Shown: positions 40,127-51,789, numbered from the stretch's first letter. The stretch: DNA of 64,000 nt from Symbiodinium natans (GCA_905221605.1 CAJNDS010002646.1:721001-785000), one strand, 5' to 3'. A program made the numbers and translations. The notes: generated from the sequence alone by a model not told the origin.

Positions 40127-41074
40127 GTGTCGTGACTACTTCCCTGAATCCTGCAAGCCCTAAACCCTAAACCCTAAACCCTAAACCCTAAACCCTAAAC
40201 CTTTAGGGCTTTGGGTGCAGGGCAGGTCGGGGATTGGCGGGGCGGGGGGCGCGGAGGTGCGAACCCCTGAGCCCCAAAAGCCTAGGTACATGAGGCGCAA
40301 GAAGGACGCCGATCCGGAAGTTTTTTCCCCCAACTAGAGTAGGGAATAGGTTTAGGGTTTAGAGTTTAGGGTTTAGGGATATGGTGTAGGGTTTTTGGTT
40401 ATGGGAGTACAGGGTGCTTACAGGGACCTTATAGACTTAGGCTAGAATGGAGAGTAGTTGCGGTTTGGTTTGGTACACTGTAGAAACGTTTACGGATGTT
40501 TTCTCAGTGATACATCAAAGGAGTCCCCACACCTCTCCCAAAAGGAGTGTTTTTTAAGTAAGGGCTCAGGGTGTATAAGATCCCTAGAATTCTTAGGTAG
40601 GATAAGGGGGACCCTTAAAAGGGAACCCCTTCTTAACCCTCTTCTGGCTCTCTTAAACAGGGACCTTACTCAGAGGGTCTATATCCCCAAGGGTCTCCCT
40701 AATCCTCTCCCCTAAGAATTTGATCACAGGCTTCACAGGCCTCGGTCAGACGAGGAGACCCCTATGGATGCAACGGTAGCACTTTGTTTGCCACCCTCAA
40801 GTAGCTTGTGGCAGCTGCAGGTAGCCCCGCATGAAACCCTAAACCCTAAGCCCTAAGCCCTAAACCCTAAACCCTAAACCCTAAATCCTTTCCAAGTCTG
40901 AACCTGCACACTCAGCGCCCTCAGCCTTAAGCCAAGCTCTTAAACCACAAACCCCAAAGCCTACACCATCACCCTCGACCCAACCTAAACATCGCTGACC
41001 CCAGAGCAAACGGGCCACCCTAAACCCTAAACCCTAAACCCTAAACCCTAAACCCTAAACCCCATAGCTCTCAG
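40127..41074 (+). other. probable intron
   Basis: C-rich block 40158-40200, a possible tiny exon at 40286-40316 (YMRRKKDADP), G-rich sequence 40347-40400, repeat-like unique sequence 40440-40760, and C-rich blocks 40833-40885 and 41018-41064. Confidence 0.4.
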
Positions 41075-41131
41075 GAACAGCAGAAGTTGGTCCTCGCTGT
41101 GGTCTGCGACAAGCTCCTCTGCATCGGAAAG
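41075..41131 (+). CDS. probable exon with GA donor
   Basis: Acceptor AGCTCTCAG followed by G; 19 codons EQQKLVLAVVCDKLLCIGK in phase 0; the best donor is AAAG/GAAACC, a GA-type site. Confidence 0.5.
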
Positions 41132-42069
41132 GAAACCCAAGAGAGCACAATAACCCCTCCCTCCCTCTCACCCTCACCCCTCTACTTGGTCATACTAGTA
41201 GTTTGGTCACATTTTGCATTTTTAAGGGTGCTTAAACCCAACAAGGAAAAATGAATTTTTCATACGATCCCAACCATGAACTCGTCTAAGGGTAGTTACC
41301 TGGTCCTTTAATATGGGCCCTTATACGGGTACCCCTTTTATACCAAATTAAGTGCCCATACATCAAACCCCTTTTAAAGGAGGGCCCATGAAACTACCCT
41401 CAGAAGCCCTCGGGATGCGAGGGATATGCCTTGTGCAAACCATTTACAGTTGAGGGTTTGGGGGGTATTTCAGGGTTATGCTTTGCCAAGCTTTATATAG
41501 GGTGCTATCTGCGGTTTTACTGAAAGTACTAGGTAGGCCCTTGGGGCACTTGATACTTTCCCTTGTTGAGCTCAAGAGGATCATATTCAGGAATATTGTT
41601 CAGAGGGTGCTAAGGGCCATCCTAGGGTAGAACCCCAGTGACCCCAAGGCTTCGCCAGCTCGAGAATGGGTCTGCGCCGGCCTCGCTAGCACCTGGACCG
41701 CAAGCAGGGGCCTTTGAGGTTTAGGGTTTAGGGTTCAGGGTTTCGGGTTGAGGGTTTGGGTATACAGGGTTAAGGGTCTGGGGGTTTGGTTGTGTAGGGT
41801 TTCTTCAGCCGCTTAGGAGTTAAGTAGGGTTTGGGGGTCCAAGTTTTTTGTAGTCTAGAGTCCACGTCCTTCTGTCGCAGCTGGTGCTGTAACGGGCGGA
41901 TCGTTCCAAGGCTGTTGGAACAGTCATCCTTTTCCCAAAGCCCGAAAACCCTCACACCCTAAACCCTAAACCCCAAACCCTAACCCTAAACCCTGAACCC
42001 TTAACCCAAAACCCCAATCTAGCCCTAAACCCTAAACCCTAAACCCTAGCATGATTCGCGTTTTCGCAG
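41132..42069 (+). other. probable intron
   Basis: Contains repeat family D (41287-41400), family F (41528-41632), a weak island at 41659-41704 (LENGSAPASLAPGPQ), G-rich sequence (41712-41760) and a C-rich end (41955-42050). Confidence 0.4.
41528..41632. repeat. repeat family F
   Basis: Starts CTAGGTAGGCCCTTGG and ends GGGCCATCCTAGG, with TTTCCCTTGTTGAG and AGGATCATATTCAGG inside. Copies at 9265-9377 and 51262-51390. Confidence 0.65.
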
Positions 42070-42092
42070 CGTCAGGTCGAAGCGCTGACCCG
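42070..42092 (+). CDS. probable micro-exon
   Basis: Acceptor GTTTTCGCAG; 23 nt reading RQVEALTR with donor GTATGC. C-rich block before and G-rich block after. Reading on without splicing gives YANALLLGFK, so the exon may be longer. Confidence 0.4.
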
Positions 42093-43254
42093 GTATGCCA
42101 ATGCTTTGCTCCTGGGCTTCAAGATTCTGGGGCTTTTCTAAGGGTAGGATTTAGGGTTTTAGGGTTTAGGGTTTTGGGTTTAGGGTTTCGGGTTTAGAGT
42201 TTGGGGTTTAGGTTTCAGGGTTTAGGGTTTAGGGTGTAGCGTTTTGGTTTAGGGTTTACGGTTCAGGGTTTAGGGTGTGGGGTTTGGGGCTTGGGGTTTA
42301 GGGCTCAGGGTTTCCACCCCAAAAGAACAACCTGCAACCGACCGATGTCAGTGGAGGGGTTTAGGGTCTAGCAGCCTAGCTAGAGAGGCGGCGTGTTGCT
42401 TGAGCCTTTGGGCTCAGGGTTCGTTGGGGTTCGTATGGCTTAGGGTTTTCGGGCTTAGGGCTTTAGGGCTTTAGGGTTTTGGGGTTTGAGGGTTTTAGGG
42501 TTTGGTGTTCCCCTTGCTCTTTTTCTTTCTCGTCGGGAGTGCGGCAGACCGGAGGGCCAAGATGGCCGCTCACTTCCCGGCTTCTCAGCTGGCTTCGGTG
42601 GCTCCAACTCTCAGCTTGAGAGTCCATATAGTCAGCCTCGTGAAGAAGATGATGAAGGAGGCAAGGGACGGGAAGCTTTCCGCCATCACTGTCGCCTGTG
42701 AGTTGATGACGATGAGGAATGCCATCCAGCTGAATTGGAAGAGCTCCATGCAGGCCATGTCTAACCTGTTCCAGGCCGCCTTTTGGCTCATGGTTGTTAC
42801 GAAGTCTACTTCGTCCGCAGGCAACCTGGGGAAGCTCGAGGCGACAGTGGTCGCTGACTACTTGTTCACTGTTTAGAGAACCTGCAGACAGCCCAGTTCA
42901 TCATGTAGTGTTCTCTTCGGCTTTCAGGGATAGGATTCGGGTCACAGGTCGTCGCGGAGGAAAGCAGATACCGTATTTCCTAGAAGTGACCACAAAGCGA
43001 CACTATCCTCAACACTGGCAGAGCCAACCTGGATTAGGCATCTTAGGACACCACCAAGTATACTCCTCGATATATCGGGACCTGAGAAGGCCAGAGATGG
43101 CGCCAATGTGCACGAAAACAAGCACGCGCGCACAGCACAGCTTTAAACAAAACCTAAACCCTAAGCCCTGAACCCTAAGCCCTAAGCCCTAAGCCCTAAG
43201 CCCTAAACCCTAAACCCTACACCCTAAACCCTATACCCTAAACCCTACCACCAG
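42093..43254 (+). other. probable intron with an internal ORF
   Basis: Degenerate G-rich block (42140-42500), an ORF (42560-42876), unique sequence to 43150, C-rich end (43155-43250). Confidence 0.4.
42560..42876 (+). CDS. intronic ORF, unknown
   Basis: 105 codons from the ATG at 42560-42562 (context AAGATGG), reading MAAHFPASQLASVAPTLSLR at the start and ending ATVVADYLFTV. Basic, helical and hydrophobic patches; no recognised domain. It sits between the G-rich and C-rich ends of an intron-like interval, so it may be an inserted retrocopy fragment or an unspliced exon. Confidence 0.35.
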
Positions 43255-43309
43255 GCTGCTTCAGGAAGAGGGGGCCTGCCTCGACGAGCTCCTTGAGGCC
43301 TTCTTCTTG
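43255..43309 (+). CDS. probable exon, coiled-coil
   Basis: Acceptor CTACCACCAG followed by G; frame LLQEEGACLDELLEAFFL; donor GTAGCT. Long CCCTAAA-type block directly before. Confidence 0.55.
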
Positions 43310-43517
43310 GTAGCTCACTGGTGCCCCTTTTTGTTCACCTTTTGGTGGGATCTATGTTCCCTTAGAAAAAAGGGTTCAGGGTTTAGGGTTTAGGGTTTAG
43401 GGTTTAGGGTTTCTTCCGGAGGGTTTAGGGTTTTCAGTGGTAGGGGGTTGAGGGTGGGGGTGGGGGGTTGGGCGGGGGTGAGGGGTGGGTGGCCTGGCGG
43501 GGGGGGGGGGGGGGGGT

Positions 43518-43559
<42 letters not shown>

Positions 43560-44419
43560 TGGCCGGGGGGGGTTTAATTTGGGCCTAATTTGAAAAGTCT
43601 TACTTCGCGGTCTGCCCTCAGCCCTGATAGTTGTAGCGGCTAGAGGTACCCTAAACAAGGTTATCACGAGAGTTACCCTACTAATACCCCCACTTACAAG
43701 TACCCATGAACCCCCAAGTACTCTCCCTCAACCCACGATAGCCCCGTTAGGACTCTATTTTTATTCTTGTTTATAAAAACCCGAGCACGTGGATCATTAA
43801 AGTGATATTTACGCAAAAGGTTCTAAGGGCAAGCCAAAGCTGGCCAGGTCCAGTCGGGCCTGGAAAAGGTTCGTGTGCAGAAGAAGGCCGTGCAAGTGAG
43901 GCCACTTGTCGTTGTGTGGCTCAGTTCGTTTGAGATTTAGGGCTGTTTGCTCTAGGGTTGAGGGCATTTGGGTGCCTACACCCGAAACCCTAAACCCTAA
44001 ACTCTGGAGCCTGATTGTTTAGGCTTTTTGGTTTCAGGTGTTCTGGTTCTCCCGGTGGATCTGTTTATCCTTCTTCTTGTGGGGTCCTGGGTTCCCTTTT
44101 CAAGACTGCCCAAACTTCAGAGGGAGCCTTTCTCATCCCAGGTTACTGGGGACCTCCGAATTTCTGTCTTCCCAGTCTAGGAAAGCCAGGAAACTAACCC
44201 CAACTCCCAAACCCCTAAGCCCCTAAGCCCCGAGGCCCTAAACCCCTAAACCCTCAGCTTGGGATGCTCCCCCTCATACTAACAGTCCTTCATGGGGATT
44301 AAACTAGGGGGTTAGTATTATCCCTACTACGGAACCTCTAGCCCCAAACCCTACACCCTAGCCCTAAACCCTAAACCCTAAACCCTAAACCCTAAACCCT
44401 AAACCTTAAAAGCCAAGAG
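43310..44419 (+). other. probable intron
   Basis: G-rich block (43375-43410), poly-G tract (43497-43569), foldback family A (43631-43720), unique sequence, family B-like piece (44083-44152), family C piece (44263-44335), and a C-rich end (44340-44407). Confidence 0.45.
43497..43569. repeat. poly-G tract
   Basis: About 70 bp of almost pure G. The proline-rich frame on the minus strand is an artefact. Confidence 0.9.
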
Positions 44420-44485
44420 CTTGGGAGGCTCGAGCACCAGGAGAAGGAGAGCAGCCGCCTCATAAAGGAGCTGGAGGACGCCAGG
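44420..44485 (+). CDS. probable exon, coiled-coil, GA donor
   Basis: Acceptor GCCAAGAG; 22 codons in phase 0 (LGRLEHQEKESSRLIKELED then AR); donor AGG/GAAGTG. Clear heptad pattern. C-rich before, G-rich after. Confidence 0.6.
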
Positions 44486-45509
44486 GAAGTGCGGTTTTAG
44501 GGTTTAGGGTTTAGGGTTTTGGTTTAGGGTTTGTAAATTTGGGTTTAGGGTTTAGGGTTTAGGGTTTTAGGGTTTTAGGGTTTTAGGGTTTTAGGGTTTA
44601 GGGCTTAGGGTTTAGGGTTTGGGGAGACCCGAGGCCCTGTGTTTAGGGTTTGGGGAGGCGAGGCCCTGTTATCTAGGGTTTAGGGTTTAGGACTACTTGA
44701 AGGTTCAAGGCAGTTATAAGTAGGCTTATTAGTAGGGCAGCTCGAATTGTAACACCCTGCTTAGGGTATGCCTGTAACCCTACTTATCGCTAAACCATAA
44801 ACCCTAAACCCTAAACCCGTTTAGGGTTTTGCTTGCGGGTTGATGGATGGTTTGTGGCCCGGGGCGGCCTTGATCTTTTTTTTGCACTGGGAACTCCCGC
44901 TCCTGAAGTGATCAGGCTGAGTTTCCGGGTTGGAATGCTACCCTAAACCCTAAACCCTAAACCCTAAACCCTAAACCCTAAACCCTAAACCCTAAACCCT
45001 AAACCCTAAACCCTAAAGCTGAGCTAATTGGGCCTCTTTGCAACTCACCAGCCCCGAAAGCCTTAAACCCTATGCCCCCAAGCCTCCTCAGCCCCAAAAC
45101 CCGCCACCCGAAATAGGGTTTAGGGTTTAGGAGTAGAGAGCCCGGGTGTGTAACAGCAACATCCGCTCTAGGCGTTAAGGAACAAGCACGTAGATCCTCA
45201 ACCCACCAGTAAACCCCGTGCCCTCATGCCTACAGGCAACAAGGCTCTCAGCAACCTCTCCCCTCCCTCCCGTCGCCCCCCAGGAACAAAGCCAAGCAAC
45301 AACAAATCTGTGAATGATTCTTTTCGCGGTGTTTTCTCTCGGCTCTCAAGAAACTTAGCTGGGGTTGTAAAGGGTACACTAACCCTAAACCCCGAGCCCT
45401 AAACCCTGAACCCCAACCCTAAACCCTAAACCCTAAACCCTGAACCCTGAACCCTGAACCCTGAACCCTGAAACCTAAGCTTAAGCCCATGTTGCTCATT
45501 GGATCTCAG
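44486..45509 (+). other. probable intron
   Basis: G-rich start (44495-44700), foldback family A (44694-44790), C-rich block (44940-45018), unique sequence, C-rich end (45378-45475). Confidence 0.45.
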
Positions 45510-45551
45510 GAGGCTCGGAGCAATCTGGCCGAGACGGCGCGCGCTTACGAG
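45510..45551 (+). CDS. probable exon, GC donor
   Basis: Acceptor GGATCTCAG followed by G; frame EARSNLAETARAYE in phase 0; donor GAG/GCGCCA. Reading on adds APLLR before another GT. Confidence 0.5.
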
Positions 45552-46525
45552 GCGCCACTGTTGCGAAGTAAAATGGCCGTCGTCCAGCCCAAAACTAGGG
45601 TTTAGGGTTAAGGGTTTAAGGTTTAGGGTTTAGGGTTTAAACCCTACGTACAAACTAGTGTGTTTCAGGCCTCTATCTTGCGCAACCTATACCTTTGAAA
45701 CGATTGGACATGTACCAAGAAGTAAGGTACTTCTTTCCATGTTTTCAGACTATGCAGGTGGCTCTAGGTAGATACAGGTAATTGGGGATGCCGGTAGATC
45801 TTGAACAGCTGAATCTTTCAACCCATAGGCACCATCTGCAGTCCTGGAGGTTTGGGGTTTGGGGTTTAGGGTTTAAAGTATAGGGTTCCAAACACCTAAG
45901 ACCTTGAACCTTACACCCTAAGACCCTAAAGCCCCTGAACCCTACTCACTGCTCTGAAAACATTGGCTCCTGTGTCCGTGTGTCGCACCTGGCTGCCTTG
46001 CTAGAACCCGACGACATGCCCGCATCCTCAACAATTGCTCTTTGTAAACTCTAAAGCCTACTTGGAGGCTCATGGGTAGTTGTAAGTGGGATTATAACTG
46101 CCTTAAGTAAGGTTATAAGTAAAGTTACCCTACTCATAACCCCACTCATAACCACCCATGAGCCTCCCAGTAAACCCCTTTGGTCTTTGGTCCTTTGGCG
46201 CGGGGCGGGGTATGGGGGGGGGGGGGGGGCTAGGGTGACTGAATCGCCTTTGTGGCCCAGAATGTAGCTCCACTTTTCCGGGGAAGTGTCGGGGAATGCC
46301 TAAGTTCAATCCGCACCCTAAACCCTGAACCCCAAACCCTCCAAGGCCCTTTTTGGGGCACCCGACTTCGGTGAACCTTGGGAGGAGCAACCCCTAAACC
46401 CTAAACCCTAAACCCCAAACCCTAAACCCTAAACCCTAAACCCTAAACCCCAAACCCTAAACCCTAAACCCTAAACCCTAAACCCTAAACCCCAAACCCT
46501 AAACCCTAAACTGCCCTCTTGGGAG
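45552..46525 (+). other. probable intron
   Basis: G-rich start (45595-45640), unique sequence, full foldback family A (46059-46172), poly-G (46213-46230) and a long C-rich end (46390-46512). Confidence 0.45.
46059..46172. repeat. foldback repeat family A, best-preserved copy
   Basis: TACTTGGAGGCTCATGGGTA at the left pairs with the right end CACCCATGAGCCTCCCAGTA. Internal pairs GTAAGTGGG and CCCACTCATAAC extend the stem. About 114 bp, no ORF. Confidence 0.8.
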
Positions 46526-46575
46526 GAGCTGAAGGAGCTGGAGCCCACATGGCAGGAGCCGCCGATGCCCTTCGG
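46526..46575 (+). CDS. probable exon
   Basis: After TTGGGAG followed by G the frame reads ELKELEPTWQEPPMPF, ending at GTCTGC before a G-rich block. Confidence 0.45.
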
Positions 46576-48155
46576 GTCTGCGGTTTTGGGGTTTAGGGCT
46601 TTTTAGGGTTTAGAGGTTTAGGGTTTAGGGTTTAGGGGTTTAGGGTTTAGGGGTTTGGGGTCTAGGGTTTGGGGTTTAGGGCGTGCGGTTCAGGGGTTTG
46701 GGGTTTAGGGTTTAGGGTTTAGGGGTTTGCGGTTTAGGGTTTGAGGTTTAGGGTTTAGAGTTTTGTGGTTTAGTGTTTGGGGTTTAGGGTCTAGGGGTTT
46801 AGGGGATTAAGGTTTAGGGTTAGGGGTATGGGGGTTTTGGGGTTAAGGGTTTAGGGGTTTAGGGTTTAGGGGTTTGGGGTTTGGGTATGGAGGTTCGGGG
46901 GTTTAGGGGTTTAGGGGTTTAGGGTTTGGGGTTTTGGGTTCAGGGTTTAGGGTTTGGGGGGTATGGAGGTTCGGAGGATTAGGGGTTTAGGGTTTAGTGT
47001 TTAGGATTCAAGTTCGGAGTTGTCTTTTTCGGGTGTGCGGGCGGGTTCAGGGTTTAGGGCTGACGGTGTTCAGGGTTTACGCTTCATACCTTCAACTCGA
47101 TATTGCCTAGCTGCAAATCCAACGGCCCCTGCCGCTTTGACCGAGGCAGCTGGTACTCCTGTCTGCTTGGATGTGGGTTTAGGGTTTAGGGTTAGGGTTT
47201 AGGGTTTAGGGAAATTTTGATCAGGTCCATGCTTCTTCGTCATCTGCAGCAGAACATTGGCGATTCGATTTGGTGGAGCAACTGCTGATAAATGTCATTC
47301 TTGCAGGTCTGTCATTTGCCAGTGGGCATGCCCAACAATGAGTTTGCTATCTCAGGTGGACAAACCCTAAACCGTAAACCGTGCACTGAAGGAGGAAAGA
47401 GAATCAGAGAGGTCACAGAGGTTCCCAACAAACCCATCCTTATGGCTCAAGCAAGCGGGGTTTCCGAAAATAGAGCCACCTATTTTGGTGTGTCCCAAAA
47501 TACGGATTATGGTATTTTGGGGTATACCTTATTTTGGGAAATTCTCATACAAGAACCGAACAAGCCAACGTTTTCAGATTCATCAAAATGTGAAGGAAAA
47601 TGGCTGCCAAGAGCAGAACGAACCGACTTTGTTTGTTTCAAAGCTTAGAAGAATCCCCAGTAAATCAGAAATCGCATTTTCTTCAAATCCCACTTGGAGG
47701 TTCATGGGCAGCCCTTTTATGGATGGGGTTCAGGGTGCAGGGTTTTGGTTTAGGCTTTAGGGTCCAAAGCCAGGCCGCCAGGACTTCTGATGAAGGAGGT
47801 GCTTCTTCCAAAAACACACATCTATCACTGATACTGAAACTCAACCCCTTCATTTTGTGGGTGGAGGGGTGTCTTTTATTCATAGAGGCTCTGAGGTTTA
47901 AGTTTAGGGCCTACCCGAAAACCCTGCAGAATACAGAGCGCTCTCAAAGACTAAGCACGTGCTCTACACTGAGCCCCTCAAACGTCAAACTCAAACCCCT
48001 AATCTTAAAGCCGACAATCAACCCTGGCAAGCCGCATACTTACTCCCTGGTCAAGCCCAAAATCCCTAAACCCTAATCCCTAAACCCTAAACCCTAAAGT
48101 CCTGCAAGCCCAAAAACCGAAACCTACAAGCCCGTTTTTAAGCCCTTTGCCGCAG
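46576..48155 (+). other. probable intron
   Basis: Starts with about 400 bp of degenerate TTTAGGG (46590-47000). Contains a possible exon 47307-47355, unique AT-richer sequence (47400-47700), half of foldback family A (47692), and ends with CCCTAAA (48060-48100). Confidence 0.45.
47307..47355 (+). CDS. possible exon
   Basis: Acceptor CATTCTTGCAG followed by G, frame VCHLPVGMPNNEFAIS, donor CAG/GTGGAC. Good splice sites, but the position inside a G-to-C interval lowers confidence. Confidence 0.35.
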
Positions 48156-48201
48156 GAGAGCTTGGAAGAGCTCCGGGACCTGTCTGAGAACCAGAAACTG
48201 G
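48156..48201 (+). CDS. probable exon, coiled-coil
   Basis: Acceptor TTTGCCGCAG followed by G; frame ESLEELRDLSENQKL; GT donor at 48202 or slightly later. A long TTTAGGG block follows (48220-48333). Confidence 0.55.
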
Positions 48202-48467
48202 GTTGCAAAGTGCTACTAGGGGTTAGGGTATAGGGTATAGGGTTTAGGGTTTAGGGTTTAGGGTTTAGGGTTTAGGGTTTAGGGTTTAGGGTTTAGGGTT
48301 TAGGGTTTAGGGTTTAGGGTTTAGGGTTTAGAAGTGCCCTTTTTGGAGGGTAGGTAGGTTTCGGGTTTTAGGGTTTAGGGTTTAGAGGTGTTCTTTTTGG
48401 GGGTGGGGGTCCCTGGTTCCTTTCTGGAACCCACAACCCTGCACCCTGGAGCCCACTTGCCTCTCAG

Positions 48468-48527
48468 GAAAGCCCAAATCGAGCAGCAAAAAATGGAAAT
48501 CGAGGCACACCAGGCGCTGCCACCGTG
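48468..48527 (+). CDS. probable exon, coiled-coil
   Basis: Acceptor TTGCCTCTCAG followed by G; frame KAQIEQQKMEIEAHQALPPW; donor GTACGTG, the best GT site in the window. Confidence 0.6.
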
Positions 48528-49380
48528 GTACGTGTGCAGAAGGTTTGGGCTGCGGGGTTTTCCAGTTTTCGGGCCTGTTCCTGGTATGTATTCCCTTAGG
48601 GTTTAGGGTTTAGGGTTTAGGGTTTAGGGTTTACGGTTTAGGGTTTAGGGTTTAGGGTACTACAATCCCTTTACAGGGTTCGTAAGGGAGGGAGTCCGAG
48701 AGGGCGAGGTGCCTAACAAACCTTGGGGAGGCTTGAGGAGCCATATGGAGTAGTGGGATTCGGGACCTTGCGTTACATACCCGGCAAACCCTAAACCCTA
48801 AACCCTAAACCCTAAACCCTAAACCCTAAACCCTCCCAAAAGAGAACACCCTAGTCCTTTGCGCAGACAGTTGTGAATTTTGACCCATGCAGGGCCTCGG
48901 CTGTTCAGTAGCATTTGCAAACAAATTCCTTGCATCACGTGTCTTCATGACTCCATGAAACCTTGTTGCCTTAGAAATCCTAAACCCTCAGTCCAAATCC
49001 GGCTGCTGCATAGTTTTGGGCTGATGCGCCGGGATTCCTATCTGGCCTTGCAGTCGTTCAGGGTGTCTTAGCAAACTATTTGTTTCATGGGTATTCTGGC
49101 TGTAGGTTTTTTTTTTTTATAATAATTTCATTGGAATGCAGGTGTTTTTTTGTTCTTTGGGGGTAGTGTAGCTTATGCTTCCCAGGGTGCAGCCGTGGTA
49201 GTTCTCATTCGGCTCTCGTAGGTACACTTCCCTGGTGTTTACGGCCGTTGCAAACAAATGGAGCGGACACTTCGACATGGGATGCCACGCAGTTGTCCAC
49301 TGAAGCCCAGAACCCCCAAGCCCTAAACCCTAAACCCTGAAAAAGAGAGATACCGTAAGGCTTCTGCTCTTTCAAGCCAG
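48528..49380 (+). other. probable intron
   Basis: G-rich block (48598-48657), C-rich block (48784-48832), a weak exon candidate at 48867-48907 (TVVNFDPCRASAV), unique T-rich sequence and a C-rich end (49318-49340). Confidence 0.4.
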
Positions 49381-49433
49381 GCGGTGATCGAACGGCAGCA
49401 GCAACAACTGCAACAACAACGGGAGGAGCCGGG
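49381..49433 (+). CDS. probable exon, Gln-rich coiled-coil
   Basis: Acceptor TCAAGCCAG followed by G; frame AVIERQQQQLQQQREEP; GT (GTACAG) follows. Glutamine-rich, codons mixed CAG/CAA. Confidence 0.55.
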
Positions 49434-49732
49434 GTACAGCATCTTGTGGATGTTTAGGGTTTAGGGTCCAGGGTTTAGGGTTTAGGATTGTAGGAAAGTT
49501 CTTGTGGCTGGAACTCCCGCCCTTGCACCCTATTGCGCGTCTAGGGCTTAGGGTTTTGGGAGTGTCGCGTTTGGTACTCACATGTACCTACAGTCAGATT
49601 AGATGTGGCATGTCCGACTTTCAGAAGTTGAGGCAAAGGCACAGGCAACGGCAAAGCCTCACTCAGTCCTCTTTTGTTCTAGTCCCTAAACCCTAAACCC
49701 TAACCCGAAGCGCGGCTCCCCCCCTGTTGCAG

Positions 49733-49789
49733 GAGTACCGAAGCCTGTCTGAGGAGCTCGAGCAGCAGAAGGAGGATCCCCTGATTCGC
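49733..49789 (+). CDS. probable exon, coiled-coil
   Basis: Acceptor CCCTGTTGCAG followed by G; 19 codons EYRSLSEELEQQKEDPLIR in phase 0; donor GTAGCT. Clean heptad pattern. Confidence 0.6.
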
Positions 49790-50311
49790 GTAGCTTTTTG
49801 GTGGTTTTGGGTTTAGGGTTCAGTCGTTTAGGTTGTTGTGGTTTAGGGTTTAGGGTTTATGGTCGAAATGTTGTTGTTTTTTTTGGTGGGGGGGGGGGGG
49901 GGGGTAGGTTTCGGGGGTTAAGGGTTTATAAGGGGTTTAGGGTTTGCTTGGGGGTTAGGGGTTTAGGTTTTTTGAGTTTGGGTTCAGGTGTTTGATGTGT
50001 GGGCTTTTAGGTTTGGGGTTTAGTTGTTTGTTGGGTTTGCGTGCTGTTTTGGTTCTGTTCTTTCTGTGGACTGGGTGGGGTTTGGCGTTTACTTCATTTC
50101 ATGTTTAGTTGTATTGTTTGTTTGTGTTGCCTTTTTTGGCTTAGGGTTAAGGGCTTCTGTCCTTGGGTTTGGGTCTTGAGGCTCTTTTTAGTTGATTGGT
50201 TGGTGTTTTGGGGTTTTAGGTTTCCCTAAGGGTCAGGGCTATATAGGGACTTTTGGACCCAAGTATATAAGAATATGGTACATGGACCCTTATGTTTTTA
50301 GGTTTCCGGAA

Positions 50312-50413
50312 CTCGGGATATTCCCTCCTGTACTAACAGTCCTTAAGAGAGGTTCCAATGGGTGGGTATTAGAACCCATTCCAGGACTGTTAGTATATGG
50401 GGGAACATCCCAA
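50312..50413. repeat. foldback repeat family C, full copy
   Basis: Left arm CCTGTACTAACAGTCC and right arm GGACTGTTAGTATATGGGGG are inverted, with further pairing of GGGATATTCCC and GGGAACATCCC. About 100 bp. Confidence 0.75.
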
Positions 50414-50842
50414 GTTTATGGTGCATAGCAAGGTCATGGTTTGCGATGCTTACGGCGTACGGTTGTTTGATGTTCACCCTCACATCTTCACCCGCAACCC
50501 TGAACCTGAAACCAAGCTTGCGCTGCCTCGTGTTGCAGCTCTCTTCGCTGTCTTTGTGGACTAGCCTGCAGGGGGCTGGCGCTCAACAACCCCAACACTA
50601 AAAGCCAAGCGCCCTAGAGCGCCCTAAACCTCGGGTTTAGGGCCTAGGGTTTAGGGCGTTTAGGGTTTAGGGTCTCTAAACCCTGTAATTTTGCATCAGA
50701 GCGTAGCATTTGGGGCGGACCGAAATCTTGTAAACCACAAGGTTACAGGCTTTAAAAGGTTTACCTAGCTCCCCCTCTCCCAAAAAGAAATACACCAAAC
50801 CCTAAGCCCCCTTCTGTTTCCTTTCGACCAGGTGCCTAACCG

Positions 50843-50927
50843 CAAGGGTCCATGTACCAAAAATAGGCTGCACTAGACATTTGAAGTGGTTCCGTTATGG
50901 GCTACAATTGAGGTACATGGACCCTGA
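50843..50927. repeat. foldback repeat family E
   Basis: AAGGGTCCATGTACC at the left and GGTACATGGACCCT at the right form an inverted pair. Copies at 10914-11010 and 54518-54625; half copies near 50223 and 6690. Confidence 0.75.
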
Positions 50928-51053
50928 GGGTAGGCTTTGGCTACCCTTAAGCCCAAAACTCTAAAACCAAAACCCTAAATCCTACATGAGCTTAGGGCAT
51001 CGGGAGCCCCTAAAGCCCCCACGCCCTCTGCACTCTTCCCATGGGCGCTGCAG

Positions 51054-51111
51054 GCGTCCCAGACGCTCCGGAATCAGCTTGTGGAGTGGGACCGCTTCCC
51101 GAGATTGCCAA
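51054..51111 (+). CDS. probable exon
   Basis: Acceptor GGCGCTGCAG followed by G; frame ASQTLRNQLVEWDRFPRLP; donor GTGCAG. G-rich block follows at 51128. Confidence 0.55.
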
Positions 51112-51752
51112 GTGCAGCTTTTTTGGGGAGGGTTTAGGGTTTAGGGTTTAGGGTTTCGGGTTTAGGGTGTTTGGAGTTTTGGGTTTTTTGTTTTGGGTAC
51201 CCCTAAACCCTAAGCCCAACAGGTGGGCGGGGGGGGGGGGGGGCTGCCTATAGAGAGGACCAAAGGGAGGGCCTTTGGCTACTTATTGCTCGGCAGACAT
51301 TTGAGACTTTTCATGTTTTCCCTTATTGGGTTTAAGAGGATCATATTCAGGAAGATTTGTTCAGTGGGTTCGAAGGGCTATCCTAGATTGCATCAGGTAC
51401 ACACGATATCTGAACACACTTTCTAAACCCGGTACTTGGCTTTCGTCTGGCTGGCTCTTAGGGCTTTAACCTTTTGAGCTTTTATAGAAACTACAATAAG
51501 GAGCCTAGAAGTCAAACTATTAGGAAGGGTTCAGAAGTCAGCCAAGTCATAATGTCATAGGCCTGGACCGTTTGGGGGTTAGCGGTGTAGTGAGCAAACC
51601 ACAAAACTCTCAAAGCCTGCAAGCTTGATAGCCCCGTGCTACCCTGTTACATTTTTTGCCCTTTAGGTTTCCCTTCCTAAACCCTAAACCCTAAACCCTA
51701 AACCCTAAACCCTAAACCCTTGGTTCCTGGGCCACCAAGACCCCAAGTGCAG
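51112..51752 (+). other. probable intron
   Basis: G-rich start, poly-G (51226-51243), repeat family F (51262-51390), unique sequence and a CCCTAAA end (51676-51720). Confidence 0.45.
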
Positions 51753-51789
51753 GAAGCGAAGGCCAGCGAGCTCCATGAGCAGCTCTTGG
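51753..51789 (+). CDS. probable exon, coiled-coil, GC donor
   Basis: Acceptor CCAAGTGCAG followed by G; frame EAKASELHEQLL; possible GC donor (GCTGAC). G-rich block follows. Confidence 0.5.

Larger units (their letters stand above)
49790..51053 (+). other. probable intron
   Basis: G-rich block (49805-50010) with a poly-G run, T/G-rich unique sequence, a family E piece (50223-50293), full family C foldback (50312-50413), a weak island at 50539-50571, telomere-like pieces (50630-50680), and family E (50843-50927). Confidence 0.4.

Noticed and set aside
43434-43667. Proline-rich minus-strand frame
   Set aside because: Complement of a poly-G tract.
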